Assembly (NCBI GenBank): GCA_019192455.1 | Contig: JAHCML010000003.1 | Coordinates: forward strand, 816,685 to 862,840 | Source: Alphaproteobacteria bacterium SS10 | Lineage (GTDB): Bacteria; Pseudomonadota; Alphaproteobacteria; TMED2 | Length of the DNA: 46,156 nucleotides | Reading direction: 5' to 3' | In this document: in pieces, positions 25,990 to 35,162 of the stretch | How positions within the stretch are numbered: position 1 is the stretch's first letter | Layout of the letters: every line of letters begins with the position of its first letter | Notes under the pieces: generated by a model | What the model was told of the DNA's origin: nothing | The model's database searches: none | The model's input: the letters and a program-made list of their open reading frames with translations, nothing else | Made by a program: the position numbers and the translations under genes

Positions 25990-27204
25990 ATGGCGATTCC
26001 GATCAAAACGCAAATTCGCTTCTGGGCGATGGTGGCCGTGGTGTTTATCGCCCTGGTTTGGTTGCTGCAGGATGTGCTGGTGCCGTTTGTCGCCGGCTTC
26101 GCGATTGCCTATCTGCTCGACCCGGTTGTGAACAAGCTGGCCAAGGGACGGATGCCACGATGGGCCGCTGTTTTATGCGTACTTGCGACCTTCCTCGTTG
26201 TCTTTGTCTCGTTGATCATGGTGGCAGCACCGCTGATCACCCAGCAGGTTGGGGCGTTGCTATCAGCAATCCCAGAATTCGCCCGCAAGATGCAGGAGCA
26301 TTTGGGCCCGCGGATCGCTGAGATTGCTGCCCAATTCTCAAATGAGGATGTGGGGCGCTTGCGAGAGCTGGCTTCTCAATACGCCGGTGCGGTTCTGTCC
26401 TGGTTGGGTGGACTGATCCAGGGGATTGTGACCAGCGGTGCGGCATTGGCCAATATCCTCGGGCTGTTTGTGATCACGCCAATCGTCGCCTTCTACATGA
26501 TGCGGGATTGGCCGCGTATTACCGGTGCTATCGATAACCTGCTGCCGAAGGAACATGCCCCCGTCATCCGTCGCCTGTTCGGTGAGATTGATGGCACCAT
26601 GGCTGGCTTTATCCGTGGGCAGTTAAGCGTCTGCTTCATCCTCGGCACCTTCTACGCGATCACCTTGAGCCTGGCTGGTTTGAACTTTGGCTTTGTCATT
26701 GGGCTGACCTCGGGGCTGCTATCCTTCATCCCGTATATCGGTTCTGGCTTTGGCTTGATCGCCAGTGTTGGTGTCGCGGCATTCCAGTTCCAAGACCCGA
26801 CCATGGTTGGGATCATTGCCGCAATCTTCCTGGGGGGGCAGCTGGTTGAGGGTAATTTCCTGACGCCACGTCTGGTGGGGGGCAGTGTCGGCCTGCACGA
26901 CGTTTGGGTGATCTTTGCCCTGATGGTTGGCGGCAGCCTTTTCGGCTTTACCGGTCTTCTGCTCGCCGTGCCTGTTGCGGCCATCATTGGCGTGCTGATC
27001 CGCTTTGCGATCAGCCAGTATCGTCAGTCTGGTCTGTACCGTGGCACCGAATGGGGCGGCGAAAACAACGATCAGGTTGGCGGTGTTTCCGAGGCCTTGA
27101 GCGAGCCATTCTCGGAATTCGAAGCAGATGACGTAGCCGATGAGCTTGAAGAAATGGCCGGCATTGATGTGGATCCAACCGCGCCGGAACCTGGCAAAGC
27201 GTGA
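25990..27204 (+). CDS. AI-2E family (PerM-like) transporter
   Basis: Polytopic inner-membrane protein of the AI-2E/PerM/UPF0118 family; members include autoinducer and ion exporters, and the substrate here is unknown. About eight hydrophobic segments are visible. Among them are the N-terminal pair (FIALVWLLQDVLVPFVAGFAI) and the family core GLNFGFVIGLTSGLLSFIPYIGS and LVGGSVGLHDVWVIFALMVGGSLFGF. The last 60 residues are acidic and cytosolic. I chose the ATG at 25990 (AAAGAG about 8 nt upstream) over the GTG two codons earlier. It overlaps hdaA by one base (TGATG). Confidence 0.88.
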   Translation: MAIPIKTQIRFWAMVAVVFIALVWLLQDVLVPFVAGFAIAYLLDPVVNKLAKGRMPRWAAVLCVLATFLVVFVSLIMVAAPLITQQVGALLSAIPEFARKMQEHLGPRIAEIAAQFSNEDVGRLRELASQYAGAVLSWLGGLIQGIVTSGAALANILGLFVITPIVAFYMMRDWPRITGAIDNLLPKEHAPVIRRLFGEIDGTMAGFIRGQLSVCFILGTFYAITLSLAGLNFGFVIGLTSGLLSFIPYIGSGFGLIASVGVAAFQFQDPTMVGIIAAIFLGGQLVEGNFLTPRLVGGSVGLHDVWVIFALMVGGSLFGFTGLLLAVPVAAIIGVLIRFAISQYRQSGLYRGTEWGGENNDQVGGVSEALSEPFSEFEADDVADELEEMAGIDVDPTAPEPGKA

Positions 27205-27917
27205 TGACTAAGCCGGGGCAGTTTCCCCTGCCACTCTCCCATCCGCCGCGCTATGGGCGTGAGGACTATCTGGTTGGTGAGGCCAATCAGGTCGCCATGG
27301 AATGGATTGACCGTTGGCCGGACTGGCCGGGGCCGGTTACCTGCCTCGTTGGCCCATCCGGGGCTGGTAAAACCCACTTAATGACCATCTGGCAGCGGCA
27401 GAGTCAGGCGCTCGCCCTCGATATCGACGTGCTTGAGCCAACCCAGATCGGGGAGTTGGCCGAGGCGGCCACCAGTTTCACCCTGGATGACGCAGAGCGG
27501 CTGATCGGATCAGCAGCAGCGGAAGAGGGGCTGTTCCACCTTTTCAATCGCCTGCGCGCCGATGGCGGGCATCTGCTGCTCACCTCATCCCAAGGGCCTG
27601 CCCGTTGGGATATCCAGTTGCCAGATTTGGCCTCAAGATTGAAAACGGTACCACTCATCCAGCTGGCGCCGCCGGACGACATTATGATGGCGGCCTTGCT
27701 GGTAAAGCAGTTCAGCGATCGGCAGCTCGACCTACCGGGTGCGGTGATCGATTATATGCTGAAGCGGATGGAGCGTAGCTATGCTGCGGTTCAGGCCTTG
27801 GTTGCTGCCCTTGATCAGCAGGCGCTCGCAAAGCAGCGGGCGATAACAATTCCCATGGTGCGCGAGGTGATGGATCAGCTCGACGCGGCAAGCGATAGAT
27901 CGGAAGAGGATATCTAA
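27204..27917 (+). CDS. hdaA: DnaA-related regulator HdaA
   Basis: Homologue of Hda, which with the sliding clamp stimulates ATP hydrolysis by DnaA and so limits re-initiation. The 237 residues have an N-terminal part that reaches the Walker A GPSGAGKT (about 50-57), a degenerate Walker B (FTLDDAERL), sensor-like TSSQGPARWDIQLPDLASRL and a helical lid domain. The N-terminal QFPLPLSH resembles the short clamp-binding motif of Hda. It follows the permease with a TGATG junction; GTG at 27201 is an alternative start. Confidence 0.9.
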   Translation: MTKPGQFPLPLSHPPRYGREDYLVGEANQVAMEWIDRWPDWPGPVTCLVGPSGAGKTHLMTIWQRQSQALALDIDVLEPTQIGELAEAATSFTLDDAERLIGSAAAEEGLFHLFNRLRADGGHLLLTSSQGPARWDIQLPDLASRLKTVPLIQLAPPDDIMMAALLVKQFSDRQLDLPGAVIDYMLKRMERSYAAVQALVAALDQQALAKQRAITIPMVREVMDQLDAASDRSEEDI

Positions 27918-27920
27918 ACA

Positions 27921-28700
27921 ATGGATCTTGGTTTATCGGGCAAGACGGCACTGGTCTGTGCCGCAAGTAAGGGGTTGGGCCGCGCCTGTGCCATGTCGCT
28001 GGCCGCTGAAGGCGTTGGCGTTACCATCACTGCACGAACCGAGGCGACCCTCGCTGCCACCGCCGCGGAGATTGAATCAGAAACCGGTCAGAAGGTTAGC
28101 TTCGTCGCGGGTGATATCAGCACGGATGAGGGGCGGGAGGCTGCGCTGGCCGCCTGTCCATCACCGGATATTCTCGTGAACAACGCCGGTGGGCCACCAC
28201 CTGGGCATTTCCGTGACTGGGATCGGGATGATTGGATCAAAGCGCTGGATGCCAACATGCTGGCCGGCATCCTGCTGACCAAGGCCGTTGTGGACGGTAT
28301 GGGGGAGCGCCAGTTTGGCCGGGTGATCAACATCACCTCCGCTGCGGTGAAGGCACCGATTGAGATGCTTGGCCTCTCCAATGGCGCGCGGGCTGGCCTG
28401 ACCGGCTTTATGGCTGGCCTGGCCCGTCAGGTGGCCGGGCAGGGCGTAACGATCAACAACCTACTGCCAGGGCCGTTTGAGACGGACCGATTGAAATCGA
28501 ACCTGCAGGCCGTTGCCGATCGGCTTGGTAAACCGCTTGAAGAGGTGCGCAACAACCGGATGTCCGAAAACCCATCGGGTCGCTTCGGTCACCCTGATGA
28601 GTTTGGCGCCGCGTGCGCGTTCCTTGCGAGTGATAAGGCCGGCTTCATCACTGGGCAGAACATTGTTCTGGATGGTGGGGCGTTCCGGGGCACGCTGTGA
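27921..28700 (+). CDS. SDR family protein with degenerate catalytic motif (BKR-like)
   Basis: Rossmann-fold short-chain dehydrogenase/reductase homologue of 259 residues. NNAGG and the general FabG-like layout are intact, but key positions differ. The cofactor motif is CAASKGLG instead of TGxxxGxG. The Ser of the active site is present (Ser140), while the YxxxK pair is replaced by Ser153 and Arg157 in LSNGARAGL. This matches a known subgroup of BKR-like SDRs with imperfect catalytic tetrads, so enzymatic activity is uncertain. It starts 3 bp after hdaA and converges with the CYTH-CHAD gene. Confidence 0.85.
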   Translation: MDLGLSGKTALVCAASKGLGRACAMSLAAEGVGVTITARTEATLAATAAEIESETGQKVSFVAGDISTDEGREAALAACPSPDILVNNAGGPPPGHFRDWDRDDWIKALDANMLAGILLTKAVVDGMGERQFGRVINITSAAVKAPIEMLGLSNGARAGLTGFMAGLARQVAGQGVTINNLLPGPFETDRLKSNLQAVADRLGKPLEEVRNNRMSENPSGRFGHPDEFGAACAFLASDKAGFITGQNIVLDGGAFRGTL

Positions 28701-28709
28701 TCGCCCCGA

Positions 28710-30383
28710 TTATCGCCGCGCGATGATCCAATCATCGCCGGCGGCCTCAATCTCCAGCCATAGCTGGGTAATGCCCGGGTCTTTGTCCTTAAGCTCTTTG
28801 CGCCAGGATTTTAGCTGCTTATCAATTCCAGCCCGGGCATCCACATCATGTTCGAGCATGGGGTGGAGGCGTACTTCCTCCATCAGCTCCAACGCTGTGA
28901 AGACATCGTTTTGATGGCCCAGTCGATCTTGCAGTCGCGCCATCTGCTTCGATAGGCGCTTAAGTGGCTTTTTAAGGTCGATACTGCGCAGCAGCTCCGC
29001 GACATAGCGGGTCTTTTTGATCTTTAGGCGGAACCGATGCTGTCTCGCCGGTGCAATGGCGTCGAGGCGCTGCCCCCTGGCACTCATCGTCAGCTGCTGT
29101 TCAATCAACCATCGCGCGGCAATGCCCTGGAAGGGCTGGGCCAGGTGCTTCTCATCCCCTGCCGTTCTACCAAGTCCCTTGGCGCCACCGGAGGCGATGA
29201 GGGCGAGGCGCAGCAGGAGATCCGCATAGCGGTGATCATTCAGGGTCTTGAAGACTTGCGTCTTGGCTGCCTGTCGAAGGGCATTGACGGCCGGCCGGAT
29301 CATTGCTGGCAAATCAGTCGATTTGGCTTTGCGCTTGGTCGAACTTGGGATGTCGTCGGTGTTGCCGTGATCTGGGCTAAGCTCAACCAGTGTTTCGGTC
29401 AGGAAGACATCCCAGTTACGCAGAGGGCCGAGGCTCTGCCTTAGCCAGCGTAGGTCTTCCATCAACTCAATGGCTGCTTTGCTGGTCAGCCAGGGGCGGA
29501 GTGGGCGGACAATGGCATCCATCCGCCGCAGGGCGACGCGCATCTGGTGCACGCCCTCAGGCCCTGCATCCTCCAGCACGACTGTTTGATTGGCCATAAG
29601 GTCGGCCAGCGTTTGTCCGGCCTGCTGCGCAAGGGCATCTCGCGCGGTCTCGCCACGCTTAAGCGGTGCGGCCTCCGATTTCGTGGCTGAGGGGCGGGTG
29701 CCCTGGGCCAGGTGATAGCCCTGGGCCGCTTTGCTGCCCGCCGCAAGTCTGGCCCCGCTTACCTGAACTAGGCGTTCGGCAAGGCGGTAGATATCGGCGA
29801 CAGCACCCTCAACCAGCTCCAGCTCAACCTCACTCAACGGGCGTTCGGTGGCATCGGTTTTGAGGCTACCGCGATCTAGCGCCAGCTCGACCTTGCTGTT
29901 CCCAATTTGAACTGTCTGGGCAAGTCGGTTGACGTCACTCTCAAACACTGGCGCGAGGGTGTCTTCCCAACCCTCAGGCAACTTAAGTTTATCCGCATCA
30001 ACCCCTGCGATGATCATGTCCGTGTCGGGTGTTGGCGTCGTGCTGCCTTCGCCCAACTGCCACTCAAGCTCCGTCCGGCTGGTGCCACCGGCAACACTGC
30101 CCGTGCGATCCTTCCACTTAAGGTGCTGGAGCCATTTGCCGCCCTTGTTGCGGATGCGTAGGGCAGCGCCCAATCGCTGAAAGTCGCAGTTGGGCGTGTC
30201 GTAGTAACGACTGATAAGCTTTTGATCTTCCTGATTAATCGCAGTCGCTATCCCGTTGAACCATTCGCCATCACTGAGTTCGGTCAAGTTACTTCGCGGC
30301 AGGGTGAATTTAAGCTCCACCTCCTGCATTACTAGCGGTGCCTTGGTGTCGCTAATCTCTTGTTTTGCTGCTGTGCCGGTCAT
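28710..30383 (-). CDS. CYTH and CHAD domain protein (polyphosphate-associated)
   Basis: The 557 residues hold an N-terminal CYTH domain and a C-terminal CHAD domain. CYTH domains bind triphosphate-containing ligands; the ExExK signature is EVELK at residues 21-25, and later acidic strands read LSEVELELVEG. The CHAD domain (about 255-545) is a helical bundle with conserved basic faces, seen in VHQMRVALRRMDAIVRPLRP and HRFRLKIKKTRYVAELL; CHAD domains bind inorganic polyphosphate. Proteins of this layout include inorganic triphosphatases (ygiF type). The gene overlaps the SixA-like gene by 4 bp (ATGA), and the pair diverges from ppk1-ppx. The reaction performed here is not established from sequence. 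Confidence 0.9.
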   Translation of the reverse strand: MTGTAAKQEISDTKAPLVMQEVELKFTLPRSNLTELSDGEWFNGIATAINQEDQKLISRYYDTPNCDFQRLGAALRIRNKGGKWLQHLKWKDRTGSVAGGTSRTELEWQLGEGSTTPTPDTDMIIAGVDADKLKLPEGWEDTLAPVFESDVNRLAQTVQIGNSKVELALDRGSLKTDATERPLSEVELELVEGAVADIYRLAERLVQVSGARLAAGSKAAQGYHLAQGTRPSATKSEAAPLKRGETARDALAQQAGQTLADLMANQTVVLEDAGPEGVHQMRVALRRMDAIVRPLRPWLTSKAAIELMEDLRWLRQSLGPLRNWDVFLTETLVELSPDHGNTDDIPSSTKRKAKSTDLPAMIRPAVNALRQAAKTQVFKTLNDHRYADLLLRLALIASGGAKGLGRTAGDEKHLAQPFQGIAARWLIEQQLTMSARGQRLDAIAPARQHRFRLKIKKTRYVAELLRSIDLKKPLKRLSKQMARLQDRLGHQNDVFTALELMEEVRLHPMLEHDVDARAGIDKQLKSWRKELKDKDPGITQLWLEIEAAGDDWIIARR

Positions 30384-30976
30384 GCGGCCAGCTCCCCGGT
30401 TAGGGCGCGGGGGATCTGATATAGGACGAGCGAGCCTTTCAGCTCCTGGTTCCCAAGCTGATCCCAGTCTTCGATTTCGAGATCAAAGATGGCGAGGGCT
30501 GCTGTGGGAAATTTCCGCCGGATATCGGCGGCGTGTTCAGGCTCTGCTGATGCATCCAGCAGCTCCAGAACCAGCTGCTGAAAATCTGGGTTGTGGCCAA
30601 TCACCATGAGGCTGGTGATATCGCCTTTGGTCATGGCAATGCGTTGGCGAAGCTCGTCCGTTCCGGCGAGGTATATATTGCGGTCAATCTCAGCCGCGAC
30701 CGGGTTCGGCCAATCACGCTCGATCCTGGACATGGTCTCCAAGGTGCGCTTGGCAGAGGAGCAGATGATGTGGTCGGGGATTAGTCCGCGTTCGGCGATG
30801 AACTTACCCATCTGTTTGGCCGCACGATTACCGCGCGGGGCGAGGGGGCGGTCATGATCCGCCAGGGAGGCATCATCCCAGCTGGATTTAGCATGGCGCA
30901 GCAGCATCAACCGGCGTGTTCCCGCCTTCGGTTTCGGGACCTTCGTTTGTCCCATACCACCCGATTTGCTGCCCAT
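30380..30976 (-). CDS. SixA-like histidine phosphatase
   Basis: Member of the histidine phosphatase superfamily, close in layout to SixA. The catalytic LRHAKSSW motif is at about residues 25-32, with the phosphate-pocket Arg in SSAKRTLETM and the later His in VIGHNPDF. An N-terminal stretch of about 20 basic residues precedes it. The product has 198 residues. It is translationally coupled to the CYTH-CHAD gene downstream. A role on phosphohistidine proteins or on small phosphorylated molecules is possible; the substrate is unknown. Confidence 0.88.
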   Translation of the reverse strand: MGSKSGGMGQTKVPKPKAGTRRLMLLRHAKSSWDDASLADHDRPLAPRGNRAAKQMGKFIAERGLIPDHIICSSAKRTLETMSRIERDWPNPVAAEIDRNIYLAGTDELRQRIAMTKGDITSLMVIGHNPDFQQLVLELLDASAEPEHAADIRRKFPTAALAIFDLEIEDWDQLGNQELKGSLVLYQIPRALTGELAA

Positions 30977-31288
30977 GATGCGCGCCGCTCCCTTATTTTG
31001 AACTTATGTTTTTTCGCATGTTCCAGAGGTGCAAGCCTTCGGTCAAGCACGGTTTTTTCGTCAACGGGGTGAACCTTTTCTAAAGATTTCCAACGACTTA
31101 ACACCGATTTGGCTGGCGGCGGGCACACTGATGATCATATATAAGTAAGGTGTTGGGTAGTATTGCAGTCTGCGGCACAACTTGCTGCGGGATCGGGGTC
31201 CCTGCCCACCGTCACATATTTTGTAACGACAGTACCGTCGCCGCCCGTTCCGGGTGGCTTCAACCACCTACTGATCCAGTCACGGGTA
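30977..31288. promoter_or_regulatory. Divergent sixA/ppk1 control region
   Basis: No gene is supported in these 312 bp. For the minus strand, TTGACC (plus 31041-31046) and GAACAT (31018-31023) lie 17 bp apart, a modest promoter for the sixA-CHAD pair. On the plus strand, CCGTCAC (31209-31215) and TTGTAAC (31221-31227), spaced so that the repeats recur about every 12 bp, resemble a degenerate Pho box 60 bp before ppk1. An A/T stretch CATATATAAG at about 31136-31145 may hold the ppk1 -10 element. A TTG-initiated extension of ppk1 into this region is unlikely. Confidence 0.35.
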
Positions 31289-33529
31289 ATGGAAGACGCA
31301 GCCGCCACAACTGAGTTGATCAATCGGGAAACTGACACCGGGTTGCCGCCCGCTGCAGAACGCCCAGCACCAGTTGTAAGCATCGCCAAGCAGCCGCGGA
31401 TTGAGCCCGACGACCCCAAGCGTTTCATCAATCGTGAGCTGTCCTGGTTGGCCTTCAACCAGCGCGTGTTGGAAGAGAGCTATAACGCCAAGCAACCACT
31501 GCTTGAGCGGGTGCGCTTCCTCTCAATCTCCGCCAGTAATCTCGATGAGTTTTACACCGTGCGTGTGGCTGGGCTGAAAGGGCAGGTGGCTGAAGGGTTC
31601 ACCAAGACCACACCTGAGGGGATGACACCCACAGAACAGCTTAACGCGATTAATACCCGTGCCGCGGAGCTGATGCGGGACCAACAGACCTGCTACCGCG
31701 CGCTGCGTTCAGAGCTCGCTGAGGCTGGCATCCATGTGATCAAGACTAATGAGGTCTCACAGGCTGACCATGCCTGGCTTGAGCAGAAGTTTCTGACCGA
31801 CATCTTCCCAATTCTGACGCCGATCGCAATCGACCCGGCGCACCCTTTCCCATTCATCCCTAATGAGGGTTTCGCGCTTGCCGCCAAGCTCCTCAATGAT
31901 GAAACGGGGGAGGAGATGGATGCGCTGGTGCCGCTGCCGACAGGGTTGGACCGGTTTATTCGCCTGCCTGACGACCCTGTGCGCTTTGTCGTCCTTGAGC
32001 GGGTTGTCATTGCCTTCCTCGCTTACTTGTTCCCACCGCCTTTCCGCCTGATCGGCAGCGGTTGCTTCCGCGTGTTGCGGGATAGCGAGGTGGAGCTGGA
32101 TGATGAGGCGGAAGACCTGGTCATCACATTTGAGAATGCGCTGAAGCGCCGTAAGCGTGGTGAGGTGATCCGCTTGACCTTTGAACAGCGGATGCCAGAG
32201 GACCTTCGCGAGTTCCTGCATGAAGAACTCGATGTCTCTGCCGATGACTGCTTTGAATTCGATGGGTTGCTTGGCCTGGTCGATACCAAAGAACTGATCA
32301 TCGACGATTATCCGGACCTGTTGTTCCCGCCTTACCAGGCCCGGTTCCCAGAGCGTATTCGGGATTTTGGCGGAGACTGCTTTGCTGCGATCCGGCACAA
32401 GGACATCCTGGTCCACCATCCGTATGAGAGCTTTGACGTTGTCGTTCAGTTCCTGCGCCAGGCGGCCCAGGACCCCGATGTCATCGCCATCAAGCAGACC
32501 CTGTATCGGACCAGTGCCGACTCACCGATCATCAAGGCCCTGGTCGAGGCCGCAGAGGCGGGTAAATCCGTCACCGCGATGGTTGAGATCCGGGCCCGGT
32601 TTGATGAGGAAGCCAATCTGCGCTGGGCCCGCGATTTGGAGCGTGCTGGCGCACAGGTTGTCCTCGGCTTCAACGATCTGAAAACCCATGCCAAGGTTTC
32701 CATGGTGGTTCGGCGGGAGAGCAAGGGTCTACGCACCTATGTGCATCTAGGCACCGGTAACTACCACCCAATCACGGCGAAGATTTACACGGATCTGTCC
32801 TTCTTCACCTGCGATCCGGTGATTTGCTACGACTCTGCCCAGCTGTTCAACTTCATGACCGGCTATGCCCGACCGAGCCGGATGAACAAGTTGGCCGTGG
32901 CGCCCATGAACCTCCGCCAGACGCTTGAGCATGGGATCGAGCAAGAGATTGAGCATGCAAAGGCGGGACGCCCCGCGGCTGTCTGGTTCAAGATGAACTC
33001 GCTGGTTGATCCAGCCATTATCGATAAGCTGTATGAGGCGTCCGCCGCTGGGGTGAAGGTCGCCCTGATCATCCGGGGTATCTGCTGTCTGCGGGCAGGG
33101 GTGCCGGGTCTGTCTGAGAATATTGAGGTCTACTCAATCGTCGGACGGCACCTTGAGCACAGCCGTATCTACTGCTTTGGCAATGGCGAGGGGCTGCCCT
33201 CAGAGAAGGCGAAGGTGATGATCTCCTCCGCCGATTTGATGCCGCGCAATCTGGATCGTCGGATTGAGACGCTGGTGCCGATTGAGAACAAAACCGTGCA
33301 TCGGCAGATCCTGTACCAAATCATGGTCGGCAATCTGAAAGACACTGAGCAGTGCTGGATGATGCAACCCGATGGTCGTTATAAGCGCTATGAGATGCCG
33401 CCGGATAGTGATGGTGAGCAGTTCTCAACCCATGAGTATTTCATGACCAATCCTAGCCTGTCTGGCCGGGGTAGCGCGCTGCAGGCTGAGCTTGTGCCGC
33501 CGGTGTTGAGCCTAGATCCCCGCCGATAA
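31289..33529 (+). CDS. ppk1: Polyphosphate kinase 1
   Basis: Reversibly polymerises the terminal phosphate of ATP into polyphosphate. The protein (746 residues from the ATG at 31289) has the N-domain start [19 protein letters not shown]. The two phospholipase-D-like catalytic histidines are in THAKVSMV (His467) and LEHSRIY (His624); their spacing of 157 equals that of His435 and His592 in E. coli PPK. The frame runs 42 codons further upstream to a TTG, but those residues do not look like the family and there is no ribosome site. ppx follows after 124 bp. Confidence 0.96.
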   Translation: MEDAAATTELINRETDTGLPPAAERPAPVVSIAKQPRIEPDDPKRFINRELSWLAFNQRVLEESYNAKQPLLERVRFLSISASNLDEFYTVRVAGLKGQVAEGFTKTTPEGMTPTEQLNAINTRAAELMRDQQTCYRALRSELAEAGIHVIKTNEVSQADHAWLEQKFLTDIFPILTPIAIDPAHPFPFIPNEGFALAAKLLNDETGEEMDALVPLPTGLDRFIRLPDDPVRFVVLERVVIAFLAYLFPPPFRLIGSGCFRVLRDSEVELDDEAEDLVITFENALKRRKRGEVIRLTFEQRMPEDLREFLHEELDVSADDCFEFDGLLGLVDTKELIIDDYPDLLFPPYQARFPERIRDFGGDCFAAIRHKDILVHHPYESFDVVVQFLRQAAQDPDVIAIKQTLYRTSADSPIIKALVEAAEAGKSVTAMVEIRARFDEEANLRWARDLERAGAQVVLGFNDLKTHAKVSMVVRRESKGLRTYVHLGTGNYHPITAKIYTDLSFFTCDPVICYDSAQLFNFMTGYARPSRMNKLAVAPMNLRQTLEHGIEQEIEHAKAGRPAAVWFKMNSLVDPAIIDKLYEASAAGVKVALIIRGICCLRAGVPGLSENIEVYSIVGRHLEHSRIYCFGNGEGLPSEKAKVMISSADLMPRNLDRRIETLVPIENKTVHRQILYQIMVGNLKDTEQCWMMQPDGRYKRYEMPPDSDGEQFSTHEYFMTNPSLSGRGSALQAELVPPVLSLDPRR

Positions 33530-33602
33530 CATTCGGGCCGCACAGCCCAGCCAATAGCCCGCAATCACAGGCCCCAGCTTGCCATCAGTAAGGTTGACGC
33601 GT

Positions 33603-33639
33603 ATCACGAGTGTTCTGCGTTTAACTGACTGCTCGTGAT
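33603..33639 (+). repeat. Inverted repeat before ppx
   Basis: A perfect 8-bp inverted repeat ATCACGAG (33603-33610) and CTCGTGAT (33632-33639) surrounds 21 bp and ends 14 bp before the ppx ATG. TTGACG at 33594-33599 lies directly upstream and could be a -35 element, but the best -10 (TTTAAC, 33620-33625) would need a 20-bp spacer. The repeat could be an operator or an RNA hairpin that hides the ppx start. Confidence 0.4.
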
Positions 33640-33653
33640 CACACCGCCGCTCT

Positions 33654-35162
33654 ATGCCTAATTCTGGAGCCCGCCGCCCGTTAAAAAGCGGCCAGGATGA
33701 CCGTATCGCCGTAATCGATATCGGGTCGAATTCAGTCCGGATGGTGATCTATGACCGGCTCGACCGAACGCCGCTGCCTATCTTCAACGAAAAACAGATG
33801 TGTGGCCTGGGCCGGGGGCTCGCCGCCACGGGGCGTCTAAACAAGGACGGTAAAGAGGCCTCACGCGTTGCTCTCAACCGCTTCGCTTTGTTGATTGAGC
33901 GCCTTGGCATCAAGCGCGTGATCGCGGCCGGCACGGCTGCCTTGCGAGAGGCGGAGGATGGGCCGGATTTCGTCGCCCAGCTTGAGCGTGAAACCAATCT
34001 CGATATCGAGGTTATCTCTGGCGCTGAGGAAGCGCGGCTATCGGCCTCGGGCGTGATTGCTGGTTTGCCCCAGGCAAAGGGGGTTATGGGCGATTTGGGC
34101 GGTGGCTCGTTGGAGCTTGTCGCCATTGATAAGCAACAGCATGGTGATCAGGAGAGCCTGCCGCTCGGCCCATTCAAGTTTCCGGAGAAGCTTAAAGACC
34201 GGGATGATGCGGTCGCCTATATCCGCGATCAGTATGAGAGCCTTGGCTGGCTATCAAAGCATAAGGGGCAGAGGATCTACCCCGTGGGTGGCGCCTGGCG
34301 GGCGATTGCAAAGCTCCATATGGGGCAGAGCGAGCATCGCCTACACATCATTCACGCCTACGAAATACGCCGGGAAGAGGCGTTGGATTTCACTGATCTG
34401 ATTTCTCGCCAATCCCGCAGCTCTTTGGAGAAGATGGGGTCAATCTCCAGCCGCAGGATTGATGTCATTCCCCATGCTGCCTTGCTGATGAATGTCCTGA
34501 TCGAGGTGATGGAGCCAGAGGCCGTGATGTTCTCCTCATACGGTCTGCGTGAGGGGCTGCTGTTTGATCGCCTGGATGCGAAGATGCGGGCTGAGGATCC
34601 GTTGCTTTACTCGTGCCGGGCTATTGAGGCGCGCAACAGCAACTTTGATGGTGCGGGCCCGCTGTTCCGTTGGACGGCGCCCCTGTTCCCCAAGGAAGAC
34701 CCACCCCATGAGCGCCTGCGACGGGCGTGTTGTTTGTTGAGTGATTTCTGTTGGGCGGAGCATCCGGATTACCGGGCTGAGCATGCGTTTCTGCGTGTCC
34801 TGCGCTCAACCATGGTTGGTATCACCCATGCGGAACGGGTGTTCCTCGCCACCGTCTTGCACCGTCGCTATGGCGGCAAGTTTGGGGCCCATGCGGTTGC
34901 GAGCCATGTGTTGGATGATAAGGAAATGCACCTGGCCGAGGTGTTGGGCAACGCCTTAAGGCTGGCGCAAACTTTGGCTGGTGGCGCGGAGGCGTTGCTT
35001 GAGCACACTAAGCTTGAGGTTGGGTCTAAGGAGTTGACCCTGCATGTGGATCCGGGCCACCTCCCGCTGATCAATGATTTGATTGAGCGGCGCCTGAGTG
35101 CCGTTGCCAAGGTTTTGGACCTATCGCCAGTGGTCTCACCGAACCGCGACGCGGCGGCCTGA
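33654..35162 (+). CDS. ppx: Exopolyphosphatase, Ppx/GppA family
   Basis: Hydrolyses terminal phosphate from polyphosphate or pppGpp; the family cannot be split by eye. The 502 residues carry the acetate-kinase-like ATPase motifs AVIDIGSNSVRMVIYD (phosphate 1), AGTAALREAEDG, SGAEEARLSASGV and GDLGGGSLELV (phosphate 2), followed by a helical C-terminal domain with the late HD-like part. It follows ppk1, the normal alphaproteobacterial order. The stop codon overlaps the ATG of the next gene by one base (TGATG), so that gene is probably made together with Ppx. Confidence 0.93.
   Translation: MPNSGARRPLKSGQDDRIAVIDIGSNSVRMVIYDRLDRTPLPIFNEKQMCGLGRGLAATGRLNKDGKEASRVALNRFALLIERLGIKRVIAAGTAALREAEDGPDFVAQLERETNLDIEVISGAEEARLSASGVIAGLPQAKGVMGDLGGGSLELVAIDKQQHGDQESLPLGPFKFPEKLKDRDDAVAYIRDQYESLGWLSKHKGQRIYPVGGAWRAIAKLHMGQSEHRLHIIHAYEIRREEALDFTDLISRQSRSSLEKMGSISSRRIDVIPHAALLMNVLIEVMEPEAVMFSSYGLREGLLFDRLDAKMRAEDPLLYSCRAIEARNSNFDGAGPLFRWTAPLFPKEDPPHERLRRACCLLSDFCWAEHPDYRAEHAFLRVLRSTMVGITHAERVFLATVLHRRYGGKFGAHAVASHVLDDKEMHLAEVLGNALRLAQTLAGGAEALLEHTKLEVGSKELTLHVDPGHLPLINDLIERRLSAVAKVLDLSPVVSPNRDAAA

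Noticed and set aside
28720-28738. Inverted repeat GCGATGAT/ATCATCGC near the end of the CYTH-CHAD gene as a terminator for the SDR gene
   Set aside because: It lies inside coding sequence, has a 3-nt loop and no T-tract.
30907-31128. 73-codon minus-strand frame across the sixA start
   Set aside because: Out of frame with sixA, highly basic, and without similarity or a ribosome site.
31163-31288. TTG-initiated 42-residue extension of ppk1
   Set aside because: No ribosome site, and the stretch overlaps the likely promoter and Pho-box-like repeats.
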